Of a DNA stretch of 64,000 bases, positions 54,082 through 63,615 are shown piece by piece. The stretch's first letter is position 1, and the number at the start of each line of letters is the position of its first letter. The stretch lies in the NCBI GenBank assembly GCA_024760505.1, contig CP058931.1, positions 620,001 through 684,000 on the forward strand, in the 5' to 3' direction. Under the pieces are notes generated by a model. That model was not told the origin of the DNA. It made no database searches and saw only the letters and a program-made list of their open reading frames with translations. The DNA is from Nitrospira sp. Its GTDB lineage: Bacteria > Nitrospirota > Nitrospiria > Nitrospirales > UBA8639. The translations under genes were made by a program, and so were the position numbers.

Positions 54082-54302
54082 ATAAAAATGGCACCAAGTG
54101 CCTGAAATCTTGAATGAAAGAAAAAGATCTCATGAATTCATGAGAGACAACAACGAACGTCCTTGCAAGATGTCAGTGTTTCCTAATCATTATCGGCCGT
54201 TTTTTCAATTCCTGAAGCTTAAAATAATCTTCTGCTTACCAAATATCAACCAGATATTTCATATTTTTTCACGATTCTTCACATGGCAATAAATTCAATC
54301 AC

Positions 54303-55055
54303 TTAGCGTGGCATTAACCGTGTTGGGTCCTCGTTGGCCAAGCCAACCAAATCTGCAATTGCAGGTTTTAAGGCCTCTTGCATAGCCTCAGGATAACTTT
54401 CGACAGCATTTTCAAGACCATAATATGGTCCATCAAGCTGCTTCCCTTCGAATTCCATGGTCATATTCCATAACACTTTCGATGGATCATTTAGGGGGGT
54501 TAATCGAAGATCAAGCTCCAGAGCGGTGGTGGTTTCACTCATGGGAAGACCTAACATCCAAAAAACCACTCCCACGGGAGCTAATAGATACGAGTACAAT
54601 CGACGGTTCCAGTCAGTAGAACGGAGACGACCTCGAAAGGCCAAATCCGCCGGTTGTTGTCCTTCGTCTTTGGCAAAATCAACCGAGGAAAAAATTTCTG
54701 CATGCTTTAATTCCGCAACGATGGATTGAGCAAGATCATTAGTCGGATCAAATTTGACGACATCGACCTCTTCAGGGTTTGGTGCGGCCTCAGGGCGTTG
54801 ATATCGTGTGTCCCCATAGGGAACCAGAGGAATAGCGGCCTTCCAATATTCCTCTTTGACCTCATTCCCCCTCAAATCTTCTAAGGGAAGAACAATGGCT
54901 TTAGCCGGGATTGGCGCGACGGCTTTTTCGTTCAGAAATGACCCCGTAGAGGCCGGGGGGTATTGCCACTCCCGTTTCCCAAGACAGCCTGTTAGGGTAG
55001 AGAGACAGAGAAATACCGTTACCAATAGAGACAGGCGAATGCGAGAGACCCTCAT
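54303..55055 (-). CDS. Putative lipoprotein, unknown function
   Basis: A 250-residue lipoprotein with signal SRIRLSLLVTVFLCLSTLTGC (lipobox LTGC). The mature part includes KAIVLPLEDLRGNEVKEEYW, a DUF-like repeat-free region and a hydrophobic stretch (YLLAPVGVVFWMLGLPMS, about 165-185). It resembles proteins annotated as conserved outer-membrane lipoproteins, without a family name I can defend. Strong ribosome binding site (AAAGGAG). Confidence 0.75.
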   Translation of the reverse strand: MRVSRIRLSLLVTVFLCLSTLTGCLGKREWQYPPASTGSFLNEKAVAPIPAKAIVLPLEDLRGNEVKEEYWKAAIPLVPYGDTRYQRPEAAPNPEEVDVVKFDPTNDLAQSIVAELKHAEIFSSVDFAKDEGQQPADLAFRGRLRSTDWNRRLYSYLLAPVGVVFWMLGLPMSETTTALELDLRLTPLNDPSKVLWNMTMEFEGKQLDGPYYGLENAVESYPEAMQEALKPAIADLVGLANEDPTRLMPR

Positions 55056-55379
55056 GTAAATGCTCCTTTCAAGTTTGTCAGTGCTCTTGGCATAAAAACT
55101 TTGCAGCCAACAGTCCCAGAGGATCCAGAAAAAATTTCTGGCAATTTCCTGAGGATTACATCTCTTTTCTTCAAAAAATAATTCTTTGACCTTTTTTTCG
55201 CTTTACCATCAGTACTTTCCTTCAGCCACCTATAAAACGCCATACATCTAGCAAGTACAATTTGGAAACGCAACAATGATTCCCCCTCAGAAAACCCTCC
55301 ATAAATTTTGGCATTAGCCAGAGGCCTCTTGAACGAAAACATGGGGGAAGGAATTCAAACCTACCTCAGCATGACCACG

Positions 55380-56000
55380 TCAGGAAGGGAAGCCGCCTGC
55401 CCGACCAAGGTGTTCCTGGAATTCTGCATACGAACGAGCTACCGGGAATTGGGGAAATTCCTGGACAATGGAATCAGGAGGACAGAAAAAAAATCCGGCG
55501 TCGGCCTCCTTTAACATTGAAACATCATTATAGGAGTCTCCTCCCGCCAACACTCTGAACCCGATACCCTTCATCGCACTGACAGCATGTCGCTTTTGAT
55601 CATGTTGGCGTAAGAAATAATCCGTGATAAACCCATGGGAATCAACTCCCAATGTATGGCAAAAAATCGTAGGGAATTCGAGCTTCTTCATAAGTGATCC
55701 GACAAACTCATAATACGTGTCCGACAATATAATAATTTGACATCGTTCACGCAGCCACGCAATAAAATCAGGAACGCCAGGGAGAGGAGAAATCGTACTG
55801 GCAACTTCCTGAATATCCCGAAGAGTAATGCGATGCATTTTCAGGACTTCCAGTCGTTTTTTCATTAAGACATCATAGTCCGCAACATCCCTGGTGGTCA
55901 GACGTAGCTCTTGGATACCAACTTTATCCGCCAAAGCTAGCCAGATCTCAGGAAATAACACCCCTTCCATATCCAAACAGGTAACAACCGGCTGCGCCAT
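55380..56000 (-). CDS. thrH: ThrH-type phosphoserine phosphatase / homoserine kinase (HAD)
   Basis: A 206-residue HAD protein of the ThrH group. Motif I CLDMEGVLFPEIW, motif II ILSDTYYEF, motif III Lys in HDQKRHAV and motif IV GGDSYNDVSML are present. ThrH from Pseudomonas can transfer phosphate from phosphoserine to homoserine; here it may supply serine or threonine precursors. ATG 56000 follows GAGAAGAGG. Confidence 0.9.
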   Translation of the reverse strand: MAQPVVTCLDMEGVLFPEIWLALADKVGIQELRLTTRDVADYDVLMKKRLEVLKMHRITLRDIQEVASTISPLPGVPDFIAWLRERCQIIILSDTYYEFVGSLMKKLEFPTIFCHTLGVDSHGFITDYFLRQHDQKRHAVSAMKGIGFRVLAGGDSYNDVSMLKEADAGFFFCPPDSIVQEFPQFPVARSYAEFQEHLGRAGGFPS

Positions 56001-56168
56001 CAAGACCTCTTCTCGTGATTAATATTCAAAAATGTTCCTAGCCATAAAAAATCTCAATGGATCATAAAAGAATTCCCAGGTTAGCCACAACTAGAAAAAT
56101 CACGGGGTGACCAAGCCTCTTTTATCGGGTGCTGCCACTCGCAGACAATGAATTAGAGGTGGGAGGAA

Positions 56169-56816
56169 TTAAAACAGCCCAAGAAGGTCTTTCGGATTTT
56201 CACAATAGAAGTCAGGCCGTAATGCTGCAACTTTTTCTCGATTCCCATACCCATACCCCACGGCACAAGCTCGAATGCCCGCCGCCTGGGCTGCCCGAAC
56301 ATCATTCGTACTATCCCCAATCATCACCGCATCAGAGGGATCGACGCCCATTCCCTCTAGTGCCCGCAACAACATCACAGGCTCAGGCTTCAATTCCATC
56401 GTATCCCGAGGAGCTTCGACATGATGAAAGAGATCCTGTGCATGTAACCCATCCACAATTGAAAGGGTATACTCTAAGGACTTGTTGGTCACAATAGCTT
56501 TTCTTCGGTCCTGATAATGATGAAGCACTTCCCAAATCCCAGGATAAAACCGTGTGGTTTCCACGCAATGCTCTAGATAATGCTTTCGAAAAATCTCCAA
56601 GGCTTTTTCATATTGATCAAGATTTTCTTCCCCCACCGATAACCGCAATAGCCGCTTCACCCCATCACCCACAAAACTAAAGATTTCTTCCCGTGATCGT
56701 AAGGCCAATCCCAAATCCCTCAGCGTCAGGTTTACCGAGGTGGCAATATCTATTTTCGAATCGATCAAAGTTCCGTCAAAGTCAAAGAACAACACTTCCG
56801 CACGCCATGTAGTCAT
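56169..56816 (-). CDS. gph: Phosphoglycolate phosphatase-like HAD hydrolase
   Basis: A 215-residue HAD hydrolase with a helical cap (subclass IA). Motif I FDFDGTLIDSK, motif II AIVTNKSLEYT and motif IV MIGDSTNDVRAAQAAG are present. The family is that of phosphoglycolate phosphatase Gph; the exact substrate is not certain. It is translationally coupled (ATGA) to the upstream unknown exported protein. Confidence 0.85.
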   Translation of the reverse strand: MTTWRAEVLFFDFDGTLIDSKIDIATSVNLTLRDLGLALRSREEIFSFVGDGVKRLLRLSVGEENLDQYEKALEIFRKHYLEHCVETTRFYPGIWEVLHHYQDRRKAIVTNKSLEYTLSIVDGLHAQDLFHHVEAPRDTMELKPEPVMLLRALEGMGVDPSDAVMIGDSTNDVRAAQAAGIRACAVGYGYGNREKVAALRPDFYCENPKDLLGLF

Positions 56817-57427
56817 TTCTGAACATCTTTCTCATTTGTAAGCTCTAATTGTTGTATCAAAGAATTGAGCAGCATTTTTCTTTCCGGCCCAGATTCATTT
56901 AACTCCGCCCAACGAACAAAGTCGACCAGACGTTGACGGCCCACATGGGGAGGCAATTGAGGCCCAACAATTTGCCACCGGTCCCCAACCGCCTTCAGAT
57001 GAAAATATTGAATTTCACGTTGTGGATTGGTCACAAACGTTGCGCGTTCCCAGTGCATTGTTCCTAACACCTCAAAGATTACGGGAATTTTGGCCTCTAG
57101 CCCATTAATAACTTCCCATTGCGATACATCATCCACCACCTCATATCGAGAAATCACGACAACGTGCCCCCACACCGGTTCTTCCAGCCAAGCCACAAAG
57201 GGCCTCACCACCTGCCAGGAATGCGCCTCCAACCGAACGCCTTTTTTATCGAGGGAAAGATATTTCTGTAAAATTTTGGTGGGATCTTCAGTGATGTGGC
57301 CGCCAATGGCCTGCAGAAAGCTTGGACTGAACACCACAATACCCAAAACACACAGTAAGACCCGAATGAACCAGGAAAACAGGCTCACAATGAATTTGGG
57401 ATTGGCGATTGAGCCATGACCACACAA
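56813..57427 (-). CDS. Exported protein of unknown function
   Basis: A protein of about 204 residues with an N-terminal hydrophobic segment (FSWFIRVLLCVLGIVVFSPSFLQA) that looks like a signal peptide. The remaining domain is mixed alpha/beta (LEAHSWQVVRPFVAWLEEPVWGHVVVISRYEVVDDV) with no recognised family. The start is uncertain: TTG 57427 or GTG 57388. It overlaps gph by 4 nt and follows the receiver-domain gene by about 23 nt. Confidence 0.6.
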   Translation of the reverse strand: MCGHGSIANPKFIVSLFSWFIRVLLCVLGIVVFSPSFLQAIGGHITEDPTKILQKYLSLDKKGVRLEAHSWQVVRPFVAWLEEPVWGHVVVISRYEVVDDVSQWEVINGLEAKIPVIFEVLGTMHWERATFVTNPQREIQYFHLKAVGDRWQIVGPQLPPHVGRQRLVDFVRWAELNESGPERKMLLNSLIQQLELTNEKDVQK

Positions 57428-57450
57428 GAATCACTCGAAGAAACAGCGAC

Positions 57451-57927
57451 TTATCCTTTAAACAGGATAACCAGAATTATCCCCAATAAGAGCCAAAGAG
57501 GAATGGACAACATTAAACCCCAGGCCAAACCTTGGGCTGTTTTTAAGCGGCCTTTTAAGGTTTGTTTTTCCAACGCTTTCGTTACCCGTAACCTGACGTC
57601 CTCGAGATGGAAGGGCTTGGTAATATAATCATCGGCCCCACGATTAATAGCCTCCACAGCTGTGCCAATGGAGGGATGTCCAGTGATCATCAGAAAAATC
57701 ACCTCATCATTTTTGACGTCCCGAATACGCCTCAACAACTCCATGCCATCCATATTGGGCATAATCAAGTCCGCCATGATCACGTCAAAGTCACCCTTCC
57801 GATATTGTTTCAAGGCCTCTTCACCATTTTCGGCCATGACGACGGTATAACCCAACGAGAGCAAGAACTCTGACAAGGCTTCCCGAACTCCCTTGTCGTC
57901 ATCCACAACCAAGATGCGCTCAGCCAT
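57451..57927 (-). CDS. Receiver-domain protein with C-terminal membrane helix
   Basis: A 158-residue protein. Residues 1-120 form a CheY-like receiver (ILVVDDDKGVREALSEFLLSLGY; phosphoacceptor Asp in DVIMADLIMPNMDG; Thr in LMITGHPS; Lys in ITKPFHLEDV). It ends not in a DNA-binding or enzymatic domain but in a basic helix and one strong transmembrane segment (WGLMLSIPLWLLLGIILVILF). The start is 57927 (GGAAAGAA before the ATG). Its partner kinase is not adjacent. Confidence 0.85.
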   Translation of the reverse strand: MAERILVVDDDKGVREALSEFLLSLGYTVVMAENGEEALKQYRKGDFDVIMADLIMPNMDGMELLRRIRDVKNDEVIFLMITGHPSIGTAVEAINRGADDYITKPFHLEDVRLRVTKALEKQTLKGRLKTAQGLAWGLMLSIPLWLLLGIILVILFKG

Positions 57928-57988
57928 TTCTTTCCACCTTTTCCTTATCAGAGAACACCATCTAAAACGACGGACCTGAATGTTGAAA

Positions 57989-58678
57989 TCAGGGTAATTC
58001 GACCACCACAACATCCGGCGGAACATCGAAAGTCAGCTGACTAGACGAAAGACCCGTATTCGCCTGAATGTGGTCAAACACCACACGGGAGATATTCCCG
58101 CTCACCTCAAACAAGGTAATACCCTGAATAAAATACGTATCAGGAAAGAGTTTGAGCACAATTTTCTTGATAGTTGGAGGGGTTTGGTCAACGGGCTTAG
58201 GGACGAGGGTGAGACTCGGGAACTTTTCATTATCTTTCGAGCCATCTGCGGATTCCAGAATCGTAAATTGCTGAGATAGATTTCCTGCCCCCTGCAGAAG
58301 AGCGAGAGGACCCTTGGACGCGGCCATTTGCGTAAGCGCCCCTTTGACCACCTGCTGATGCTCAGGGACATACATCATGACCTGATCACCATTCACATAA
58401 ATCTGCTCTTCCGATGGGTGAAGATAATCCCATCGAAGTAATCCAGGCTTTTTTAAATAGAGCCGCCCTGAAGAGGTAAACCCCGTGGTAAATCCCTCAA
58501 GAATGGTTTCCTGGACGAAGTCAGCCTGCAAATCTTTTGTCTGAGCATAACGAGCATCAACCTTCGCAACAATATCTTCCATAACGGAAACAGATGCGGC
58601 CGAGGTAGCGGATACAGGCATCATCAAGCAAATAATGCCTAGATAGATGGCCCCTCGCAGGAACGGCAGTGACATCAT
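57989..58678 (-). CDS. lolA: Outer-membrane lipoprotein carrier LolA
   Basis: A 229-residue periplasmic chaperone that carries lipoproteins from the LolCDE transporter to the outer membrane. It has a signal peptide (FLRGAIYLGIICLMMPVSATSA) and the LolA half-barrel (VDARYAQTKDLQADFVQETI, GRLYLKKPGLLRWDYLHPSEEQIYVNGDQVMMYVPEHQQV). The length is about 20 residues over the E. coli size. Its ATG overlaps the ftsK stop (ATGA), a conserved gene pair. Confidence 0.92.
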   Translation of the reverse strand: MMSLPFLRGAIYLGIICLMMPVSATSAASVSVMEDIVAKVDARYAQTKDLQADFVQETILEGFTTGFTSSGRLYLKKPGLLRWDYLHPSEEQIYVNGDQVMMYVPEHQQVVKGALTQMAASKGPLALLQGAGNLSQQFTILESADGSKDNEKFPSLTLVPKPVDQTPPTIKKIVLKLFPDTYFIQGITLFEVSGNISRVVFDHIQANTGLSSSQLTFDVPPDVVVVELP

Positions 58679-61056
58679 CCTATCTCCGCAATAACCGTAC
58701 TTCGAGCGAGGACCTCTCGTCTCCCATCACGCCCTGGAGCACTCACCAGACCTTCCTCCTCCATTTGCTCAATCATCCGGGCTGCTCGGGGATACCCCAC
58801 ACGCAAGCGACGCTGAATAAACGAGGCTGAGGCCTGTCCTGTGGTCATCACCAATTCTCTTGCCCGCTCATAGGTCTCATCGCGATCCTGTTCATCCACC
58901 GAGGGTTCCTGAACGGACTCTAGGGCCACCGGATCATAGACGGGAGTGGCTTGGGATTTCACCCATTCCACTACCCCACGCACTTCCTCATCCGAGACAT
59001 AAGGACCGTGCAGTCTGTTAATTCCACCGGTGCCGGAGGATAAAAACAGCATATCCCCTTTTCCCAAAAGACTTTCTGCTCCATTCGCATCTAAAATGGT
59101 CCGGGAATCAATTTTTGAAGAAACCTGATAAGCGATACGTGCAGGAAAATTAGCCTTGATCAATCCAGTCACGACATCCACTGATGGGCGTTGAGTCGCC
59201 AAGACAAGATGAATGCCTGACGCACGGGCCATCTGAGCGAGTCGCGCTATGCGATCTTCAATATCCTTAGGCGCCACCATAATCAGATCGGCAAATTCAT
59301 CAATGACCACTACAATGTAAGGCAACAGAACCCGCTCTTCTTGCGAAGACTCCAGCAGGGGGGCCCCTTCCTCCACATCCATCGATTGGCCTTTGCTCAG
59401 CTTCTTCAGGGTCTGAAGTGGAGAACCCGTCTGCTGAGAATCGGTAACTTTTTTATTATAGGCATCAATATTTCGAACCCCCAATTCCGCTAACACCTGG
59501 TAACGACGCTCCATTTCTTGAACGACCCACCCTAACCCACGAGCCGCTTCTTTTGGATTTGTGATAACCGGGCGAATGAGATGAGGAATCCCATCGTACA
59601 CCTGCAATTCCAACACTTTGGGATCAATTAACAGGAGTTTTACTTCATCGGGATGGGCGGTAAATAGGATATTCAATAACAGGCAATTCAGCCCCACACT
59701 TTTTCCTGACCCTGTAGCACCCGCCACCAATAAATGGGGCATGGTACGGAGATCCGTCACCACCGGTCGCCCAAAAATATCTTTCCCTAAGGCCAAGGCC
59801 AGCTTTGAGCGGGCCCGGGTGAAAGCCTCCGATGTCAACATTTCTTTCAATCCAACCGTTTCCCGCTGAGGATTGGGCACTTCAATACCAACGGTGGATT
59901 TTCCTGGGAGAGGAGCCACCACTCGAACTTTTAAGGCTTTTAAGGCCATGGCTAGATCATCAGCCAAATTCACAATGCGGGCGACTTTGATGCCGGGACC
60001 GGGAGCAAACTCATACATGGTAATCACCGGTCCAGGATGCACATCCGTGACACCCCCCTCAATCCCAAAACTTGCTAACGTGTTCACAAGAACTTCGGAC
60101 TGAGATTTTAACACCGCATCGGTCTGATGAGTCGCCCGCGCAGCATGAGTATCCAGCAGATCGGTGGGGGAAGGCATTTGATAGGACTTTGAAATTTTCT
60201 TGCGAGAGATAAAGCTGTCGTCGACTTCCTCAACGAGTGGAAGAGTAGGCGTTATCTCGATTGTAGCTGGCAAATCATCTCTTTTTATCTTGGATAACTT
60301 GGACTTGGGTTCCAAAGTTTCCAATACCATCGCACCAATACCACCACGAGCAGCCAATTGACGATTAATTCGAATCGATTTATTCATTTTTGGTTGGGAA
60401 TTGGAGACCCACCAGTCTCGTTCCCTCACCGATTCCACCACGGTATTTTTGAGGCGCCCCATAAAATTCAAGAGAGTTCGAACAATTTGCCCAATCGATA
60501 CCGGCACAAGCAAAAGAAAGGCAATGAGTAACAGTGCCGCCAATATGATCGTGGCACCGGTGACCGCCAGATACGACCCGAGTCCGGCCGCTACCCATTG
60601 TCCCAGGACTCCACCCTGGCTTACCCCTAAGACATCCATCTCGGATACTTGAGGCCCTGCTGAAAACCGAAGATGTAGCAGGGCGCTGAAAGATAGAACA
60701 CCAATCAGCGATCCGAGAAGACTTCCGGACGTTATACGAAGTTTTTCGCCCCAAAGGACGCTTAAACCCAACACGATGAGCAAGCATGGCACCATATAAG
60801 CCCCCCCTCCCGCCATAGTGAGGAGGGAAAACGCGAGAGTAGCTCCGATCAGACCTACAGCGTTTTCGGGAATTGAATTTGAGGAAGGTTGCTCGGCAAA
60901 AAGGATCGGGTCGGAAGGAGAAAAGGTTGCCAGGCTGAGCAACCCCAGAATACCCAAAGTAGCGACTAAAATTCCTACAACTTGTGTGGTTAGGACAGAA
61001 AATCCCGTGGGTTGGTCTTTAGTTGGCTTGCTCTTTGAACTAGGGAAGACACTCAT
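58675..61056 (-). CDS. ftsK: DNA translocase FtsK/SpoIIIE
   Basis: A 793-residue FtsK. Four transmembrane segments in the first 200 residues are followed by a short linker, the motor with Walker A (VAGATGSGKSVGLN, about 445) and Walker B (YIVVVIDEFADLIMV). A C-terminal gamma winged helix follows (ELVMTTGQASASFIQRRLRVGYPRAARMIEQMEEEGLVSAPGRDGRREVL) that reads KOPS. It segregates chromosome ends at division. The linker is short compared with E. coli. ATG 61056 follows AGGATT. Confidence 0.95.
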   Translation of the reverse strand: MSVFPSSKSKPTKDQPTGFSVLTTQVVGILVATLGILGLLSLATFSPSDPILFAEQPSSNSIPENAVGLIGATLAFSLLTMAGGGAYMVPCLLIVLGLSVLWGEKLRITSGSLLGSLIGVLSFSALLHLRFSAGPQVSEMDVLGVSQGGVLGQWVAAGLGSYLAVTGATIILAALLLIAFLLLVPVSIGQIVRTLLNFMGRLKNTVVESVRERDWWVSNSQPKMNKSIRINRQLAARGGIGAMVLETLEPKSKLSKIKRDDLPATIEITPTLPLVEEVDDSFISRKKISKSYQMPSPTDLLDTHAARATHQTDAVLKSQSEVLVNTLASFGIEGGVTDVHPGPVITMYEFAPGPGIKVARIVNLADDLAMALKALKVRVVAPLPGKSTVGIEVPNPQRETVGLKEMLTSEAFTRARSKLALALGKDIFGRPVVTDLRTMPHLLVAGATGSGKSVGLNCLLLNILFTAHPDEVKLLLIDPKVLELQVYDGIPHLIRPVITNPKEAARGLGWVVQEMERRYQVLAELGVRNIDAYNKKVTDSQQTGSPLQTLKKLSKGQSMDVEEGAPLLESSQEERVLLPYIVVVIDEFADLIMVAPKDIEDRIARLAQMARASGIHLVLATQRPSVDVVTGLIKANFPARIAYQVSSKIDSRTILDANGAESLLGKGDMLFLSSGTGGINRLHGPYVSDEEVRGVVEWVKSQATPVYDPVALESVQEPSVDEQDRDETYERARELVMTTGQASASFIQRRLRVGYPRAARMIEQMEEEGLVSAPGRDGRREVLARSTVIAEIG

Positions 61057-61136
61057 CAAAAAATCCTACCATAAGTGTTTCTATCGAGCAAACAACCCTT
61101 ACGCATATGACAAGGTTATACAAAATCCTGGGGATG

Positions 61137-61952
61137 TTACGAAGAAGAGGGCAGCATTGGGTCATTGAGTGCTTCACTTAAATGCTGAAACTCCCCCACC
61201 GAGAGCGTTTCTGCTCGCCTAGTTAATGCGATGCCTGTGCGTTCTTGAGCACTTTCTAAGCAGGTCAAGGAAAAACCCGCTCCTCGTAGTGCGTTGAGGA
61301 GGGTTTTTCGGCGTTGCCCAAATGCTGCCCGCACCACCAAAGCAAACGCGTCGGCTTCCTGAGCAGAAAAAGTCTGATGAACACGAACATCCAATCGTAC
61401 CACTCCCGAATCGACATCAGGAACGGGGCGAAAGCATTTTCGAGACACGGGGAAACCGAAACGGACATCAGCCAAGCGTTGCGCCATGACGGATAGCACT
61501 CCATAGTCCTGAGTATTGGGCTTCGCGGTTAACCGCTTCGCGACTTCCAGTTGCACGGTTAGGACCATTCGACGGATCTTGGGCCGGGCTTCTAACAACC
61601 GAAACATAATGGGCGTTGAAATATTATAGGGCAGATTTGCTACCACCACTGCAGGTTCTGGGAGTTGATCAAAGGGAAAGCGGAGCGCATCATGTTCTTG
61701 AATATCAAGGTTCGAACATTCAGCAAATTCTTCCTTCAAGAAATCTACCATCCGGGGATCGACCTCCAAGGCTAACACCTGCTTCGCCGATTGGCACAAC
61801 AATCTGGTCAACGCGCCGCCACCCGGTCCAATTTCACAGACATAATCATCAGGCTGGAGGTCAGCCAGATTGATAATTTTTCGGAGCAAATTTGGGTCAA
61901 TAAGGAAATGCTGACCGAGCCGTTTGCGCGGATAAGGAGGGAGGGGTGCCAT
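61137..61952 (-). CDS. rsmA: 16S rRNA dimethyladenosine transferase
   Basis: A 271-residue RsmA/KsgA enzyme that dimethylates A1518 and A1519 of 16S rRNA (E. coli numbering). It begins RKRLGQHFLIDPNLLRKI; SAM motif I is VCEIGPGGGALTRLL and the catalytic NLPYNIS is present. The length is standard. It is about 60 nt downstream of the next small gene and upstream of ftsK on the same strand. Confidence 0.95.
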   Translation of the reverse strand: MAPLPPYPRKRLGQHFLIDPNLLRKIINLADLQPDDYVCEIGPGGGALTRLLCQSAKQVLALEVDPRMVDFLKEEFAECSNLDIQEHDALRFPFDQLPEPAVVVANLPYNISTPIMFRLLEARPKIRRMVLTVQLEVAKRLTAKPNTQDYGVLSVMAQRLADVRFGFPVSRKCFRPVPDVDSGVVRLDVRVHQTFSAQEADAFALVVRAAFGQRRKTLLNALRGAGFSLTCLESAQERTGIALTRRAETLSVGEFQHLSEALNDPMLPSSS

Positions 61953-62010
61953 TATAGGCAGGGAGAAAGATGAAAAGGGTCAAACCGGTGCTTCATATGG
62001 GAACGAGGCA

Positions 62011-62328
62011 TCAGGGGATGCCGGTGGTCTGAATGTCCTTAACTAACTTCTTAAGATGTCGACGGCACATGTCCACTTCATCGGCTAATTCATCAAACAC
62101 ATCGCCCACAAAATAGGTGGTCTCTAACCATTCCTTGGTAATGTGCTGAAGATATGCCTCACTCACGTAGGGTTTTAGACCATCAACCACTTTTCTCTTC
62201 CATTTGGTGACATGGTCTTTCCCCTGCACCGCATTGAGGGCTTTCTCCGCCTGTGCGTGAATAGTAGTGATTTCCTCTATTTGACTCTGTATATACGCCA
62301 ATAACTCTGAGGTCTGATCGGTCATCAT
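62011..62328 (-). CDS. Small helical protein, unknown function
   Basis: A soluble, probably all-helical protein of about 106 residues (MTDQTSELLAYIQSQIEEI, then WLETTYFVGDVFDELADEVDMCRRHLKKLVKDIQ). The ATG at 62328 has AAGGATACT upstream; the frame extends six codons further. It lies between fmt and rsmA. No family is recognised. Confidence 0.65.
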   Translation of the reverse strand: MMTDQTSELLAYIQSQIEEITTIHAQAEKALNAVQGKDHVTKWKRKVVDGLKPYVSEAYLQHITKEWLETTYFVGDVFDELADEVDMCRRHLKKLVKDIQTTGIP

Positions 62329-62397
62329 AGTATCCTTTTTCACCAAAACGGGTCATACGGAAACGCCTGACACCAGAACCCTGCCGGCCCCACACAA

Positions 62398-63381
62398 TTA
62401 CACAGCACAATCGTCCTGCTTCCCCATTGAAAAGGTCATGCCGATGGTAACTCGATGCCCGGCTACATAGTCAGAAACGTGCATGCGTTTTTTATTTTCA
62501 GGTTGAATCTCCAAAAGATTCAAACTTCCCTGCCCAGTTTGGACACGGATGGCCTGTTTCGTGACGGCAGTAATGGTGCCTGGGACCTGAGAAATGTCAT
62601 GGGCAGTGTCCCGGATACCTGGTTCTTGATCTTCAACTTGGACTTTCCAAATCCCCCATCGTTCACCCTCCAGGAAAGTATACACACCAGGCCAGGGCGA
62701 CAGTCCGCGAATGCGATTGGCGAGGGTTCGCGCCGGCCGATCCCAATACAGCAACCCATCTTCTTTGGTTAAAATGGGCGCCATAGTCGCCGCCGAATCA
62801 TTTTGAGGGATAGGAGGTATTGTGCCCGTGACCCATCCTCGCAGAGTCCTGACCAGTAGGGCTCCGCCAACCTGAGCCATTCGTGGAGCTAACTCTCCTG
62901 AGGTTTCGTCCGGGCCAATAGAAATTTCTTCCTGTTGAAGAATGGCCCCCGTGTCCATCCCTTCGTCCATAAGCATAATGGTAACCCCGGTCTTCACCTC
63001 TCCCTGGATTACAGCCCATTGAATGGGAGCAGCCCCCCGATATTTCGGGAGAAGGGAACCATGAACATTCAGGCATCCTTTCGGGGGAAGATCAAGAATG
63101 GGTTTGGGCAAAATTCGACCAAACGCAGCCACCACCACCACTTCAGGCTCCCATGCTCGAAGAGTTTCAAGTAATTTGGGATCCTTCATTTTTTCAGGCT
63201 GCACCACAGGGATATCTTGTGACAATGCCAGTGCCTTTACCGGCCCCACTTGAACTTTCTTCCCACGCCCACTCGGTCGGTCAGGCTGACACACAACACC
63301 GACGACAGAAAATTCTGTCTTCAATAACTGCTGAAGCGTAGGAACCGAAAAGGCTGGGGTGCCCATAAACACAATGCGCAT
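62398..63381 (-). CDS. fmt: Methionyl-tRNA formyltransferase
   Basis: A 327-residue Fmt that formylates initiator Met-tRNA. The N-terminal formyltransferase domain has MRIVFMGTPAFSVP and NVHGSLLPKYRGAAPIQWAVIQG, with the Asp in MDEGMDTGAIL. A C-terminal OB domain follows. Start 63381 has AAGGAAATTGGTC before the ATG; six upstream codons are open but unneeded. Confidence 0.96.
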   Translation of the reverse strand: MRIVFMGTPAFSVPTLQQLLKTEFSVVGVVCQPDRPSGRGKKVQVGPVKALALSQDIPVVQPEKMKDPKLLETLRAWEPEVVVVAAFGRILPKPILDLPPKGCLNVHGSLLPKYRGAAPIQWAVIQGEVKTGVTIMLMDEGMDTGAILQQEEISIGPDETSGELAPRMAQVGGALLVRTLRGWVTGTIPPIPQNDSAATMAPILTKEDGLLYWDRPARTLANRIRGLSPWPGVYTFLEGERWGIWKVQVEDQEPGIRDTAHDISQVPGTITAVTKQAIRVQTGQGSLNLLEIQPENKKRMHVSDYVAGHRVTIGMTFSMGKQDDCAV

Positions 63382-63615
63382 GACCAATTTCCTTAACACC
63401 GGATAAAGAAGAAAATCAATTGTTCAGGATATAGCTTGCTGACTCTTCAGGACAACAACTATCCATCTTGCTTGCGATTCCAAGCCTCTCATACTGCCAT
63501 GGCCACGTGCATTGACTCCCTTTCAATTACTGTGATAGAAGCCCACGCGGGGCACATTCTGATATTATATCTGATATTATTCGATGCCTTAAATAATAGG
63601 AAATGGATCGCGAGC

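Noticed and set aside
54098..54292. A 64-codon plus-strand frame between cutA and the lipoprotein gene
   Set aside because: AT-rich, Phe/Ile-rich, no ribosome binding site and no recognisable features.
55052..55342. A 96-codon minus-strand frame upstream of the lipoprotein gene
   Set aside because: No ribosome binding site, a composition rich in Lys/Arg/Phe without a recognisable pattern, and the lipoprotein gene has its own strong site; kept out of the feature list.
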